A DNA stretch of 24,680 nucleotides. Source: a virus. Below are positions 15,285-22,857 of the stretch, piece after piece. The notes below the pieces were generated by a model. It was not told the DNA's origin. It did not search any database and was given only the letters and a program-made list of their open reading frames with translations. The stretch's first letter is position 1. Every line of letters begins with the position of its first letter. The translations under genes and the position numbers were made by a program. The stretch lies in the IMG/VR virus record IMGVR_UViG_3300030390_000535, positions 1 through 24,680 of that record. One strand, given 5' to 3'.

Positions 15285-16925
15285 TTATGCTGCTAAATAA
15301 TGAAAGTTTACACTTAGTTCTGTTCCAGAGCCATCTATGTCAGTTGCATTAAAATCTTTTCCGCCATTAGCAGTATTTGTTCCTTTTACAATAATAGCAG
15401 TAGTTGCCCCAGCAGTTTGTATATCTATAAAACAAATCCCACCAGCACTATTTGCTGCTCTCGCATTTACTAAATATCCAAAACCTCTTGTTATTTCTGC
15501 TCGGTCTGATGTATCAGCCAATGCAAAAGGTAAAGGAAAAGTAACTTGTCCTGCGGCATCACCTGAACCCATTTTTAACAATCCAGTTATGTGTACTACT
15601 CTACCAACTTTAGTGTAAGCAAGTTGTCTAAAACCACTCGCAACTGCAATAGAACCAGAACTAGCAGGAGTTAAAGTTAAATCTCCAGTTACACCCTCTT
15701 CATAATCATCGAGTACGTTAGATGCTGTATTTGCTGTGGCTACGCCAAGAGCAATTCCAGCGGGAACAGATATTACTTGGTTAAGGTGAATCCTCATTGC
15801 TTCAGTATCGTTAGTAAAAAAAGTCATTAACTCGTTATTATGTTCGTAACTAATTTGACCTCTCCTAGCGGCAACATCAGTTGCTCCAGTGCCATCAGCA
15901 AAGAATATTGAACCTTTATCACCAGCACTTGAGCCAGTATAAATTGTTATGCCTTTATCTCCTGACCCAGTTCCAATAATTAAATCATCTGCTCCCGCAT
16001 TAAAATCAGTTTCATTTGTACCAATCATAGTTGTATTAGTATCAGCATCTATAACTAAAGCGTGAGTTCTAAGTCTAGATTCTACTCGGAAGTCATTTTC
16101 TGCATTACTTTCTTCGTTAAATACAACACCTACTCCATCTCCAAATCTTGCAAACTCTTTTACTGCACCACCTATTAAACCAGCAATTTTTAATACACCA
16201 TCTTCAGTACCATCAGTAACATCAGTTAAATCACCACGAACTGTTATGTAATCAATTTCTTCACTAGCATCATTTTCAGCAGAAAAAATTATTTTACCAA
16301 TATCATCACTATCAGCTGGTGAACTAGAGTTTCTAAACAATCTTAAATTAGGACCAGAAGTTGCATCAGCATCAGTTGATATTAAAGAAAGGGTGTCGGT
16401 GTTATCAGCAGTGGTGATTGTAGAACCATCGTTAGCAGTAAAACCACCATTAAATACTGTAGCTGCAGTTGTAGTTAATACTCCAGTTACTAAAGCCGTA
16501 GTGGCCATATTAACCGCGCCATCAATGTCTACAACATCAAGATTAGTCGTGCCGTCTACGTCTATGTTACCAGAAATGTCTAATTCTACCGCAGTCAATA
16601 CTCCACCAGAGCTTAAACTCATTTTAGTTGCCGCAGCTTCTGATGCGCCAACCATAAAGTCAATAGCAGTAGCATTAGCCGAAGAACTAAAGTCACCTTC
16701 GGATCTAGCTTGAATCGCTGCTGCTACTAAGATCGCATCGGTCCCTGTGCCTTCGTCCGGCGCTTGGAAAGCAATCTTACCAATAACATCGTTAGCCGCC
16801 ATATCAGTCTCTGCAGTTTGCAAAGTTAAGACCATCGGTTTATTGTCAGCAGTGCCTTGACTCTTTAAGGTAATACCGGCGTCCGCGGTTTTCTCAGAAA
16901 TTTTATCGACTCTTATTTCACTCAT
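15285..16925 (-). CDS. Tail fibre with beta-rich C-terminal tip
   Basis: 546 aa. N-terminus MSEIRVDKISEKTADAGITL. The shaft contains the shared modules LDISGNIDVDGTTNLDVVDI, ATTALVTGVLTTTAATVFNG, then the variant ESNAENDFRVES. The C-terminal 140 residues (from about 405: GDLTLTPASSGSIAVASG, KVGRVVHITGLLKM, QVTFPLPFALAD) look like a compact beta jelly-roll tip, not a chaperone. So this fibre lacks the S74 or G2 domains seen in its neighbours. AAGGAT precedes the ATG. The first 300 nt are clearly more GC-rich than the rest, suggesting recombination at the attachment end. Fibre call is strong; receptor unknown. Confidence 0.78.
   Translation of the reverse strand: MSEIRVDKISEKTADAGITLKSQGTADNKPMVLTLQTAETDMAANDVIGKIAFQAPDEGTGTDAILVAAAIQARSEGDFSSSANATAIDFMVGASEAAATKMSLSSGGVLTAVELDISGNIDVDGTTNLDVVDIDGAVNMATTALVTGVLTTTAATVFNGGFTANDGSTITTADNTDTLSLISTDADATSGPNLRLFRNSSSPADSDDIGKIIFSAENDASEEIDYITVRGDLTDVTDGTEDGVLKIAGLIGGAVKEFARFGDGVGVVFNEESNAENDFRVESRLRTHALVIDADTNTTMIGTNETDFNAGADDLIIGTGSGDKGITIYTGSSAGDKGSIFFADGTGATDVAARRGQISYEHNNELMTFFTNDTEAMRIHLNQVISVPAGIALGVATANTASNVLDDYEEGVTGDLTLTPASSGSIAVASGFRQLAYTKVGRVVHITGLLKMGSGDAAGQVTFPLPFALADTSDRAEITRGFGYLVNARAANSAGGICFIDIQTAGATTAIIVKGTNTANGGKDFNATDIDGSGTELSVNFHYLAA
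16444..16563 (-). repeat. Fibre shaft repeat, copy 2 (120 bp)
   Basis: Inside the 546-aa fibre; differs from copy 1 at one position (third base of a Val/Thr boundary codon region: ccagttact instead of ccagtaact). Near identity at synonymous sites implies recent duplication or gene conversion. Confidence 0.85.
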
Positions 16926-16934
16926 AGATTATCC

Positions 16935-17243
16935 TTATTCAGTTACGTCGGCTACGTTCGATAACTGGCTACTAGTTTTTAAATCTGCATAAGCTAATGC
17001 TACTGGATTAGTTGATGTAGTAATGTCATAAGCTATTTTAAAGTGATCAACGTGTCTGTTAGATATCCGCATAGATTGCTCTTTTGTTGCGTCATCACGA
17101 GTTGCTTTATCTTTATAGATTATAACATCATAAACCAATTTCCAATCACTGCCCATTTTTTTTACATATGCAGACGTTACTCTAACGTATGCACTTGTTA
17201 GTGCTACTCCATCGTGAGTTGTCATATTTGCTGTTATTGCCAT
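16935..17243 (-). CDS. Small fibre-associated protein (102 aa)
   Basis: 102 aa, beginning MAITANMTTHDGVALTSAYV. It is beta-rich (AYVRVTSAYVKKM, WKLVYDVIIYKDKATRDD), with a helical C-terminus. Its 21-nt translation start is identical to that of the 94-aa gene, although the proteins differ after MAIT. It lies between the 721-aa and 546-aa fibres with gaps of about 10 nt. Sequences of the type Y.RV....K....W...V.IYK..A.RD appear in marine phage structural proteins from memory. No function can be assigned beyond the fibre context. Confidence 0.65.
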   Translation of the reverse strand: MAITANMTTHDGVALTSAYVRVTSAYVKKMGSDWKLVYDVIIYKDKATRDDATKEQSMRISNRHVDHFKIAYDITTSTNPVALAYADLKTSSQLSNVADVTE

Positions 17244-17253
17244 TGTTTTCTCC
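17233..17253 (-). promoter_or_regulatory. Shared translation start, copy before the 102-aa gene
   Basis: 21 nt spanning Shine-Dalgarno, start codon and first codons (GGAGAAAACAATGGCAATAA plus C) identical to 15257-15277. The proteins diverge after MAIT, so the start region has been copied or converted as a unit. Confidence 0.7.
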
Positions 17254-19419
17254 TTAGTTTAATAATTTAATTTCGTTTTGTTCTAGTATCTCGTTAGCTT
17301 TATCTTCACCAACTGCTGCTTTAGCTAGCTCATACATTGCGTTAGTTAGCTTTTGAGTTGCCTCATACTGTTGCCAAATAGCACCATTGTGAAGTCTGCT
17401 CATACCTGTAATATTAACCATTGGTGTAGCATTACCGTCATCATCAGTACCAATAAGTCGTGCTTTTTGTAAATCATCTTTATTGTATTGTACAAATTTA
17501 TCAAACTTAGAATTTATAACACCTTGCATATGGTTTAAATCAAATGCTCTAACTAGTTGAGCATCTTCATAAGTATCAAAAGTACCAACAGTTGCTGATT
17601 GATTACTAAATAATTCACCATCTCCTTTAATAATAAACTGAGCTTCATCAGATTGTCTAAAAGAAGCAATATTATCATCAGCATCTAAACCGTGTACATT
17701 ATTATTATTCTTTTTACGAGCATCAACAGCCCAAGCAGAAGTAGCAGAAGTAGATTCTGCTGTGTTTGATCCAGTAATAAAGGCTTCCATTTTCATTCCA
17801 ACAGCAGATCCTGAAAAGGCTGTTATTAATAAACCACCACTACCATCACTAAGTTTTCTTTGTTCTACATAAGTATCTGTTTCAGCAAGAGCTGTGATAG
17901 CGTGGTCAACATCAGAAGATTTGAAAGTTAAGATGTTACTATCACTTGCTCCTTGATTTATACAAAGTCCACCATCAGAAACATCGGGAGCTGCTTCCGA
18001 AATACCAACTTTACCACCATCTGAAATTCTAAGCCTTTCAGCACCATTAGTGTTAAAGTGCATATGATTACTATTATGATTATAAGTTATTCTTGCTACA
18101 TCAGCAGCACCACTATCAGCAAAATTAATAGAACCATCACTACTTGCACCTGAACAAATAGTCATTCCACTATCACCAGCACCTTCTAAAACTAAAGCAT
18201 CAGCATAATTTTCAACAGACGCTCCACTATCAGCTTCTCTAATGTGTAATCCGATACCTAAATCAGCTGGTCCAGCAATACCGACTCTATTAGTGCCAGA
18301 ATTAATGTTTAGCATATCAGCATTGCCAGCTGATTCTACTCGGAAGTCTATGTCAGCACTACCTTGATTAAAAATAACAGATGCTCCATTAGTATCTGCT
18401 GGATCAAAAGTCAACCAATCTATTTCAGTTCCAGCAAGAATTGAACCTAAATCCATTTTACCATCTTCAGTACCATCAGAAGCATCTCTTAGTTGTGTTC
18501 TAATTCTACCATAAACTACATCTTGACCTGCATCATTTTGACCTTCAAATTCTATTTTTCCTAAATCATCTCCATCTTGTGGGTTATGTGAACCAGTATG
18601 TGAATTTCTATATAATCTTAAATTTGGACCAGAAGAAGCATCAGTATCAGTTGATGTTAATGTTAAGTTATCTGAGTTATCAGCAACTGTGATTGTAGAA
18701 CCATCATTAGATGTAAAGCCACCATTAAATACTGTAGCTGCAGTTGTAGTTAATACTCCAGTAACTAAAGCCGTAGTGGCCATATTAACCGCGCCATCAA
18801 TGTCTACAACATCAAGATTAGTCGTGCCGTCTACGTCTACATCGCCAGAAATATCTAAATTTGTAAATACAGATGTACCTGTTGCTGTTACTGTCCCTGT
18901 TACATCAATACCAGCAGCAGTTGTTACAAATTTAGCAACATTGTTATGATATAATTCAACACCAGCATCAGTATCAAAAAATGCCATTGTTTCAGTTGTA
19001 CCTTTTTGAAGTGATATGGCATTACCATCAGAAATAATTTTTAAATCTCCTGTACCACTATCTTGAACATAAGAGTTAGAACCATCATGATACAATTGTA
19101 AATCATTACCAGTGCCTAAAATTACTTTTGCATTGTCAGCAAAACTTGCAGTACCTGCGTGAGCTGTTGTAGATGCAAAATCTACAGCACCATCAATGTC
19201 TACAACATCAAGATTAGTAGTACCGTCAACATCTATTGCTCCACTAATATCTAATTCAGTTGCAATAATTTTATTATTAAAAGTTGCTGCACCAGCAGCA
19301 GACATATCAAGGACTAATGCTGATATTTCACTACCACCATCATTACCTTTAATAGTTATATCACCATCACTCGTGGTGTTTTTAATTATACCGTTAACGC
19401 CATCTATTTCTGTACCCAT
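17254..19419 (-). CDS. Tail fibre with repeated shaft modules and helical C-terminus
   Basis: 721 aa. It begins abruptly with shaft-like sequence (DITIKGNDGGSEISALVLDM) that matches the region just before the S74 domain of the 321-aa fibre. Two DGTTNLDVVDIDGAV modules are present, around residues 60-75 and 200-215. NDLQLYHDGSNSYVQDSGTG and GSADIDFRVES also recur in other fibres. The C-terminal 95 residues (FDTYEDAQLVRAFDLNHMQG, then KFVQYNKDDLQKARLIG, and a final helix ANEILEQNEIKLLN) form a conserved-looking end of a kind I recall in marine phage fibres, possibly a chaperone or trimerisation element. Start overlaps the 58-aa gene's stop (TAATG); only a weak AAGGGG lies upstream, so coupling is likely needed. 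Confidence 0.78.
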   Translation of the reverse strand: MGTEIDGVNGIIKNTTSDGDITIKGNDGGSEISALVLDMSAAGAATFNNKIIATELDISGAIDVDGTTNLDVVDIDGAVDFASTTAHAGTASFADNAKVILGTGNDLQLYHDGSNSYVQDSGTGDLKIISDGNAISLQKGTTETMAFFDTDAGVELYHNNVAKFVTTAAGIDVTGTVTATGTSVFTNLDISGDVDVDGTTNLDVVDIDGAVNMATTALVTGVLTTTAATVFNGGFTSNDGSTITVADNSDNLTLTSTDTDASSGPNLRLYRNSHTGSHNPQDGDDLGKIEFEGQNDAGQDVVYGRIRTQLRDASDGTEDGKMDLGSILAGTEIDWLTFDPADTNGASVIFNQGSADIDFRVESAGNADMLNINSGTNRVGIAGPADLGIGLHIREADSGASVENYADALVLEGAGDSGMTICSGASSDGSINFADSGAADVARITYNHNSNHMHFNTNGAERLRISDGGKVGISEAAPDVSDGGLCINQGASDSNILTFKSSDVDHAITALAETDTYVEQRKLSDGSGGLLITAFSGSAVGMKMEAFITGSNTAESTSATSAWAVDARKKNNNNVHGLDADDNIASFRQSDEAQFIIKGDGELFSNQSATVGTFDTYEDAQLVRAFDLNHMQGVINSKFDKFVQYNKDDLQKARLIGTDDDGNATPMVNITGMSRLHNGAIWQQYEATQKLTNAMYELAKAAVGEDKANEILEQNEIKLLN
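18332..18361 (-). repeat. 30-bp fibre repeat, copy in 721-aa gene
   Basis: Partner of 13832-13861. It marks a second shared block within the fibre genes, separate from the 120-bp repeat. Confidence 0.75.
18719..18838 (-). repeat. Fibre shaft repeat, copy 1 (120 bp)
   Basis: This 120-bp stretch in the 721-aa fibre matches 16444-16563 with a single base change that I can find. It encodes the DGTTNLDVVDIDGAVNMATT and LVTGVLTTTAATVFNGG shaft module. Confidence 0.85.
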
Positions 19420-19595
19420 TATATAACCACCATAACCCCTTCAATTGTTACTACTGCCGCAATAGTAATAGGACCAGCAACAACTGCATGACCAACTATT
19501 TGATTAGCATTAATTTCTGAATCGTGTTCAGGGATTTGTTCTGATGCGGGAGCAGTGCCAATATAGAAAGGACCGCCTCCTTGTTGTATTGCCAT
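19419..19595 (-). CDS. Short hypothetical protein (58 aa) ahead of the 721-aa fibre
   Basis: 58 aa (MAIQQGGGPFYIGTAPASEQ at the N-terminus). ATG at 19595 has AAGGAGT upstream, and the TAA overlaps the next start (TAATG). The C-terminal third is hydrophobic (HAVVAGPITIAAVVTIEGVM), beta-like rather than clearly membrane-spanning. No family recognised. It may be a small capping or attachment piece of the fibre. Confidence 0.6.
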   Translation of the reverse strand: MAIQQGGGPFYIGTAPASEQIPEHDSEINANQIVGHAVVAGPITIAAVVTIEGVMVVI

Positions 19596-19607
19596 AATAG
19601 TTACTCC

Positions 19608-19937
19608 TTAAGTGCTTATTGCATCAACTCTACTGATCCAAGCATGTACTCCATTTGCAGTACCACAAAGTGCTCGAACAACATCGCCACTATTTAAAAT
19701 TATTTTTGACCCACCAGACACTAACTCTAAAGAACCTGCGGGTGGAATTGAAGCACCTTTAATAATATAAAAATCTGTACCAGCGCCATTAAGGTCAATG
19801 TAAACATCTATTGTAACGGTAGTAGTTAAAACATTTGCTAGTCTAAGTCCGACAATAGCATCATCTGAGTTAGCCGTTAATAGGTTAGTCTCAGAGTTGG
19901 TAATTACTATACCGGTTGATTCAAAATCTTGTGCCAT
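19608..19937 (-). CDS. Small beta-sandwich virion protein (109 aa)
   Basis: 109 aa. Strand-rich sequence (GIVITNSETNLLTANSDDAI, VTIDVYIDLNG, DFYIIKGASIPPAGSLEL, SKIILNSGDVVRALC) with the same layout and length as the 108-aa protein at 6538-6864: a central ornamented strand, then a strand of the form LVLNENEELKVQ or IILNSGDVVRAL, and a closing WISRVDAIS or VMSALEIS. AAGGAGATATT precedes the ATG. It lies between two fibre genes; a minor tail component is likely, though unproven. Confidence 0.65.
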   Translation of the reverse strand: MAQDFESTGIVITNSETNLLTANSDDAIVGLRLANVLTTTVTIDVYIDLNGAGTDFYIIKGASIPPAGSLELVSGGSKIILNSGDVVRALCGTANGVHAWISRVDAIST

Positions 19938-19951
19938 AATATCTCCTTATA

Positions 19952-21730
19952 TCACAGGGCGATTGCCATCGCAACTGCAAATCCTGGGGTTGTTTTTGTG
20001 TTTAATTGGGTCTGGATGTTACTAGTAACACCATCCGTAAAGTTTAATTCTGCTGCGGTTGCGGTAACTGTGGTACTAGCTATAGACAGTGCATCGGTTT
20101 CTAAGGTACCATCAATATCAACGTTACCAGAAACATCAAGAGATCCTGCATCAAGCTCACCAGTTAAAGTTACATTTCTAAAACCGGTTATATCTTTGTT
20201 GGAATCTACAATTACAGCTAATGAAGCTGATATGGTTCCTGCGGTAATCCCATCTACTAAATTTAATTCTGCAGCGGTAGAAGTAATAGCGGTGCCACCT
20301 AAAGTTATTGCATCACCTACCGATAAGCCACCAACGACAATATCCGCTAAATCATAACCAGTACCACCAGTATTAACCGTGGTCCCCGGTTCGGCTTGCA
20401 AGTCATCAAAGAACGTGAACGGGTCGCCCGTTGCACTAACATCTCTGAATACTCCGGCAAACTTAGCAGTACCACCAACACCATATTGTCCGTAGAAACC
20501 AAAGTCTAAAGCATCAGCACTAGTGCCTTGATCTTTAGCTAGTTTGAACATAGCATCCGCTACCGCAACTGTAGTTGAATCAACCGTGGTGCTCGTGCCG
20601 CTGACCGTGAAGTTTCCGGTTACTGTTAAGTTATCATTAATTGTTGTTTCAGAAGTAGAGTGACCAATAGATATAGGTACTCCAGAAGTAGCCGTTGCAA
20701 TAGTAATACCATTAGTTGTATTAGAATTATCTATGTTTAAAGTTGAAGTACTATCAAGTGAGATATTAGAACCATCAACAACTAAAGTACCATCAATATC
20801 TGTGTTGTCTAAATTAGTGGTACCATCAACATCTAAGTCACCATTAAAATCTGCATTACCACCTAGTGCTAAAGTAGTAGCCATATCGACCGCGCCATCA
20901 ATATCCACTACATCTAAATTAGTAGTACCATCAATATCTGCGTCACCGGATATATCTAAAGTTGCGCCGTCTAGTTCACCAGTAATAGTTAAGTTTCTAA
21001 TACCAGTGTAATCTTTGTTTGCATCTAAAATAACTGCTTTAGAAGCAATCGCTGTACCAACTGCGGTACTACCTAAATCTAAGGCATTAAGTTCTCCAAC
21101 AACTGCGGTAATACCATCAAGTGCATTTATTTCTGCAGCCGTAGAACTGATAGCAGTGCCATTAAAATTAATTTCATCTAAATAAGCCACACCATCGATA
21201 TAAATGTCTTTCCATTCTTTAGATGAACTACCTAAGTCAAAAGCACCATCGTCATCAGGAATAATATTAGAATCAACTTCACCACCAAAAACAATGTTGT
21301 CTGTGTTAGCATCACCAAGAGTTAGAGTGCCACCGTTAAATGTTGTTGTACCAGTAACTGTTAAATTACCACCAACATCTAAATTAGCGCCTAGGGTAAC
21401 GTCACCGTCTGCGTCCAGGAATACGGACCGCGCTGCGGGCATAGTACAAAATACGGTCTTCGTACCAGCAGAAAAACTAACGGCACTATCACTGTTAGAA
21501 CTAGCATATACAGTAGTACGAGTAAGATCAGAACTGTCACCGTCTAGAGTGCCAAGACCTACTTCAAACTCATCTGCAGTTGCGTGAAAGATTGCATAGT
21601 AAGTAGTATTAGAATTACCAATACCTGCAGCAAAAGTTTCAAAACCAGTTGGTGCACCACCTAATGATAACGCACCGGTGCCGGTTGTGGTTGTGGTCTC
21701 TTTGACTCTTTCGTTAAGTACTAACGCCAT
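19952..21730 (-). CDS. Tail fibre with virion-attachment N-terminus
   Basis: 592 aa. The N-terminus (MALVLNERVKETTTTTGTGA, and TYYAIFHATADEFEVGLGTL at 43-62) is a recurring fibre attachment domain in marine phages. The shaft at 192-269 and 480-542 is an internal duplication: (I/A)(S/T)STAAE.N..DGIT, then an NKD.TG(I/F)RN.T.TGELD segment, then SG..DIDGT. Residues 390-450 (AMFKLAKDQGTSADALDFGF, then FAGVFRDVSATGDPFTFFDD) match a domain common in cyanophage fibres. The C-terminus (ATAAELNFTDGVTSNIQTQL) is typical of the tip of such proteins and has no chaperone domain. AAGGAGACTAA precedes the ATG. It is the first fibre after the neck genes and so the most likely to bind the neck or nozzle. Confidence 0.8.
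   Translation of the reverse strand: MALVLNERVKETTTTTGTGALSLGGAPTGFETFAAGIGNSNTTYYAIFHATADEFEVGLGTLDGDSSDLTRTTVYASSNSDSAVSFSAGTKTVFCTMPAARSVFLDADGDVTLGANLDVGGNLTVTGTTTFNGGTLTLGDANTDNIVFGGEVDSNIIPDDDGAFDLGSSSKEWKDIYIDGVAYLDEINFNGTAISSTAAEINALDGITAVVGELNALDLGSTAVGTAIASKAVILDANKDYTGIRNLTITGELDGATLDISGDADIDGTTNLDVVDIDGAVDMATTLALGGNADFNGDLDVDGTTNLDNTDIDGTLVVDGSNISLDSTSTLNIDNSNTTNGITIATATSGVPISIGHSTSETTINDNLTVTGNFTVSGTSTTVDSTTVAVADAMFKLAKDQGTSADALDFGFYGQYGVGGTAKFAGVFRDVSATGDPFTFFDDLQAEPGTTVNTGGTGYDLADIVVGGLSVGDAITLGGTAITSTAAELNLVDGITAGTISASLAVIVDSNKDITGFRNVTLTGELDAGSLDVSGNVDIDGTLETDALSIASTTVTATAAELNFTDGVTSNIQTQLNTKTTPGFAVAMAIAL
20105..20293 (-). repeat. Internal duplication in 592-aa fibre, downstream copy
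   Basis: Encodes residues 480-542, a diverged copy of residues 192-269 (20924-21157): TSTAAELN.VDGIT, then NKDITGFRNVTLTGELD and SGNVDIDGT. The upstream copy carries an extra ~15 residues between the first two parts. Confidence 0.65.
20924..21157 (-). repeat. Internal duplication in 592-aa fibre, upstream copy
   Basis: Encodes residues 192-269 (SSTAAEINALDGIT, NKDYTGIRNLTITGELD, SGDADIDGT), paired with 20105-20293. Confidence 0.65.
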
Positions 21731-21739
21731 TTAGTCTCC

Positions 21740-22180
21740 TTATGCCAATCTTATAATTGCTGTACTCGTTGCTGCTGCCGGAAACTGTATCGTAAAAGTT
21801 CCTGCAGTAGTTGCAAAATCCCCACCAAAATCTAACCAACAAACAGCATTTGCACTAGCACTATTTGCACCGCCACTTGATTGATAGATAAGCGCAAACC
21901 TTGCGGTGATAGTCGCTGTAGTAAAAGATGTGTCAGCAAAATCTATAAAAGCTGTTGAAGCAGACGATCCACCAGTTACACCATTGTTAGTTAAAGTATT
22001 ACCACCACTAGTATACCCAGTGCCACTTGCTTGGTTAGTTGTATCAAATACAGAATCAGTTGCTGCTGCAGTTCTAGATGAAGTATACAAAGCCACTTTA
22101 TAAGTGTCGCCACTTGATTGAAAGTTGTGGTTGCCTTTTAACAACTGATCTTTAAAAACATTACTAATTATATTAGCCAT
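21740..22180 (-). CDS. Virion structural protein (146 aa), marine phage type
   Basis: 146 aa. N-terminus NVFKDQLLKGNHNFQSSGDT, then YKVALYTSS, TGYTSGGNTLTNNGVTGG and a beta-rich rest (SFTTATITARFALIYQSSGG, WLDFGGDF). I recall this pattern as a widespread structural protein of marine tailed phages. AAGGAGAATATAT precedes the ATG. It lies between the second adaptor and the first fibre, suggesting a neck or tail location, but its place in the particle is unknown. Confidence 0.68.
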   Translation of the reverse strand: MANIISNVFKDQLLKGNHNFQSSGDTYKVALYTSSRTAAATDSVFDTTNQASGTGYTSGGNTLTNNGVTGGSSASTAFIDFADTSFTTATITARFALIYQSSGGANSASANAVCWLDFGGDFATTAGTFTIQFPAAATSTAIIRLA

Positions 22181-22191
22181 ATATATTCTCC

Positions 22192-22857
22192 TTAAGGGTT
22201 TTCAGATGGCACCGGTATTCGCGGTACGCCGTCCATGTATTCATCTCTTCTTCTTCTACCCATTTGTTCACCAGCAATTGGTGTTAGAACATCTTTATAA
22301 TATTGTTCATACATCTGCACCATTTGCGGATTTTTTAAAAATTTAAAAGCTTCTACGAGGCAGGCATAAAGCAACATCTCTGGTGCATTATTACTAATCC
22401 AAGTAGTAGTCGTACTTGAGGATAGTCCTGTTGGTTGCGCATTATACGCTAATTCTACAGTATACGTTGCATCCGGCGCCGGAGCAAGTAATATTGTGTC
22501 GTTATCCCAATTTGCATAATATTTTGGTGTTCCTGTAGTGGTTCTATTTGGTACAAATTCATTAATAAAAGACGTATCTTTTTTTTCTAAAGTAATACGT
22601 ACATTGTCACTGCCAAATATTTGTACATATCTAACAAATGAAAATAGTTGTGGTGTAGCTCCAGGCATAGCTACAAATGGATCACCTGTTGTTAAACTAG
22701 CTGTTTTATATTTTTTAAAAACGTCTAAATCTATATTTCTAAAAATTCTAGATTCAGCGTGTTCTATAATATCGTTAGTAATTGTTGTAGTTAAAACATT
22801 ACTGTCTGTTTCAGTATAGTCTAATAATTGTTGTGTTAATTCTGCGTATGTTGTCAT
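22192..22857 (-). CDS. Adaptor/connector protein (marine phage neck protein)
   Basis: 221 aa. The opening MTTYAELTQQLLDYTETDSN and HAESRIFRNIDLDVFKKY helix, then VRYVQIFG, FVPNRTTTGTPKYYANWDND and LLAPAPDATYTVELAYNAQP, match a family I recall as phage adaptor proteins. The helix at 161-191 (MLLYACLVEAFKFLKNPQMV) probably lies against the portal or gp4-like ring. The ATG overlaps the preceding stop as ATGA. C-terminal tail basic (MGRRRRDEY), then Pro-rich. It probably forms part of the tail connector between the gp4-like ring and the nozzle. Family and role are from memory and context. Confidence 0.72.
   Translation of the reverse strand: MTTYAELTQQLLDYTETDSNVLTTTITNDIIEHAESRIFRNIDLDVFKKYKTASLTTGDPFVAMPGATPQLFSFVRYVQIFGSDNVRITLEKKDTSFINEFVPNRTTTGTPKYYANWDNDTILLAPAPDATYTVELAYNAQPTGLSSSTTTTWISNNAPEMLLYACLVEAFKFLKNPQMVQMYEQYYKDVLTPIAGEQMGRRRRDEYMDGVPRIPVPSENP

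Noticed and set aside
14189-18838. Regular repeats considered as a CRISPR or mobile element
   Set aside because: Repeats are in frame, code for fibre shaft modules, lie thousands of bases apart and have no spacer pattern or terminal inverted repeats.
19929-20357. 142-codon plus-strand frame across a gene junction
   Set aside because: Antisense to the 592-aa fibre; composition is the complement of the fibre repeats. All other long plus-strand frames were rejected on the same grounds.
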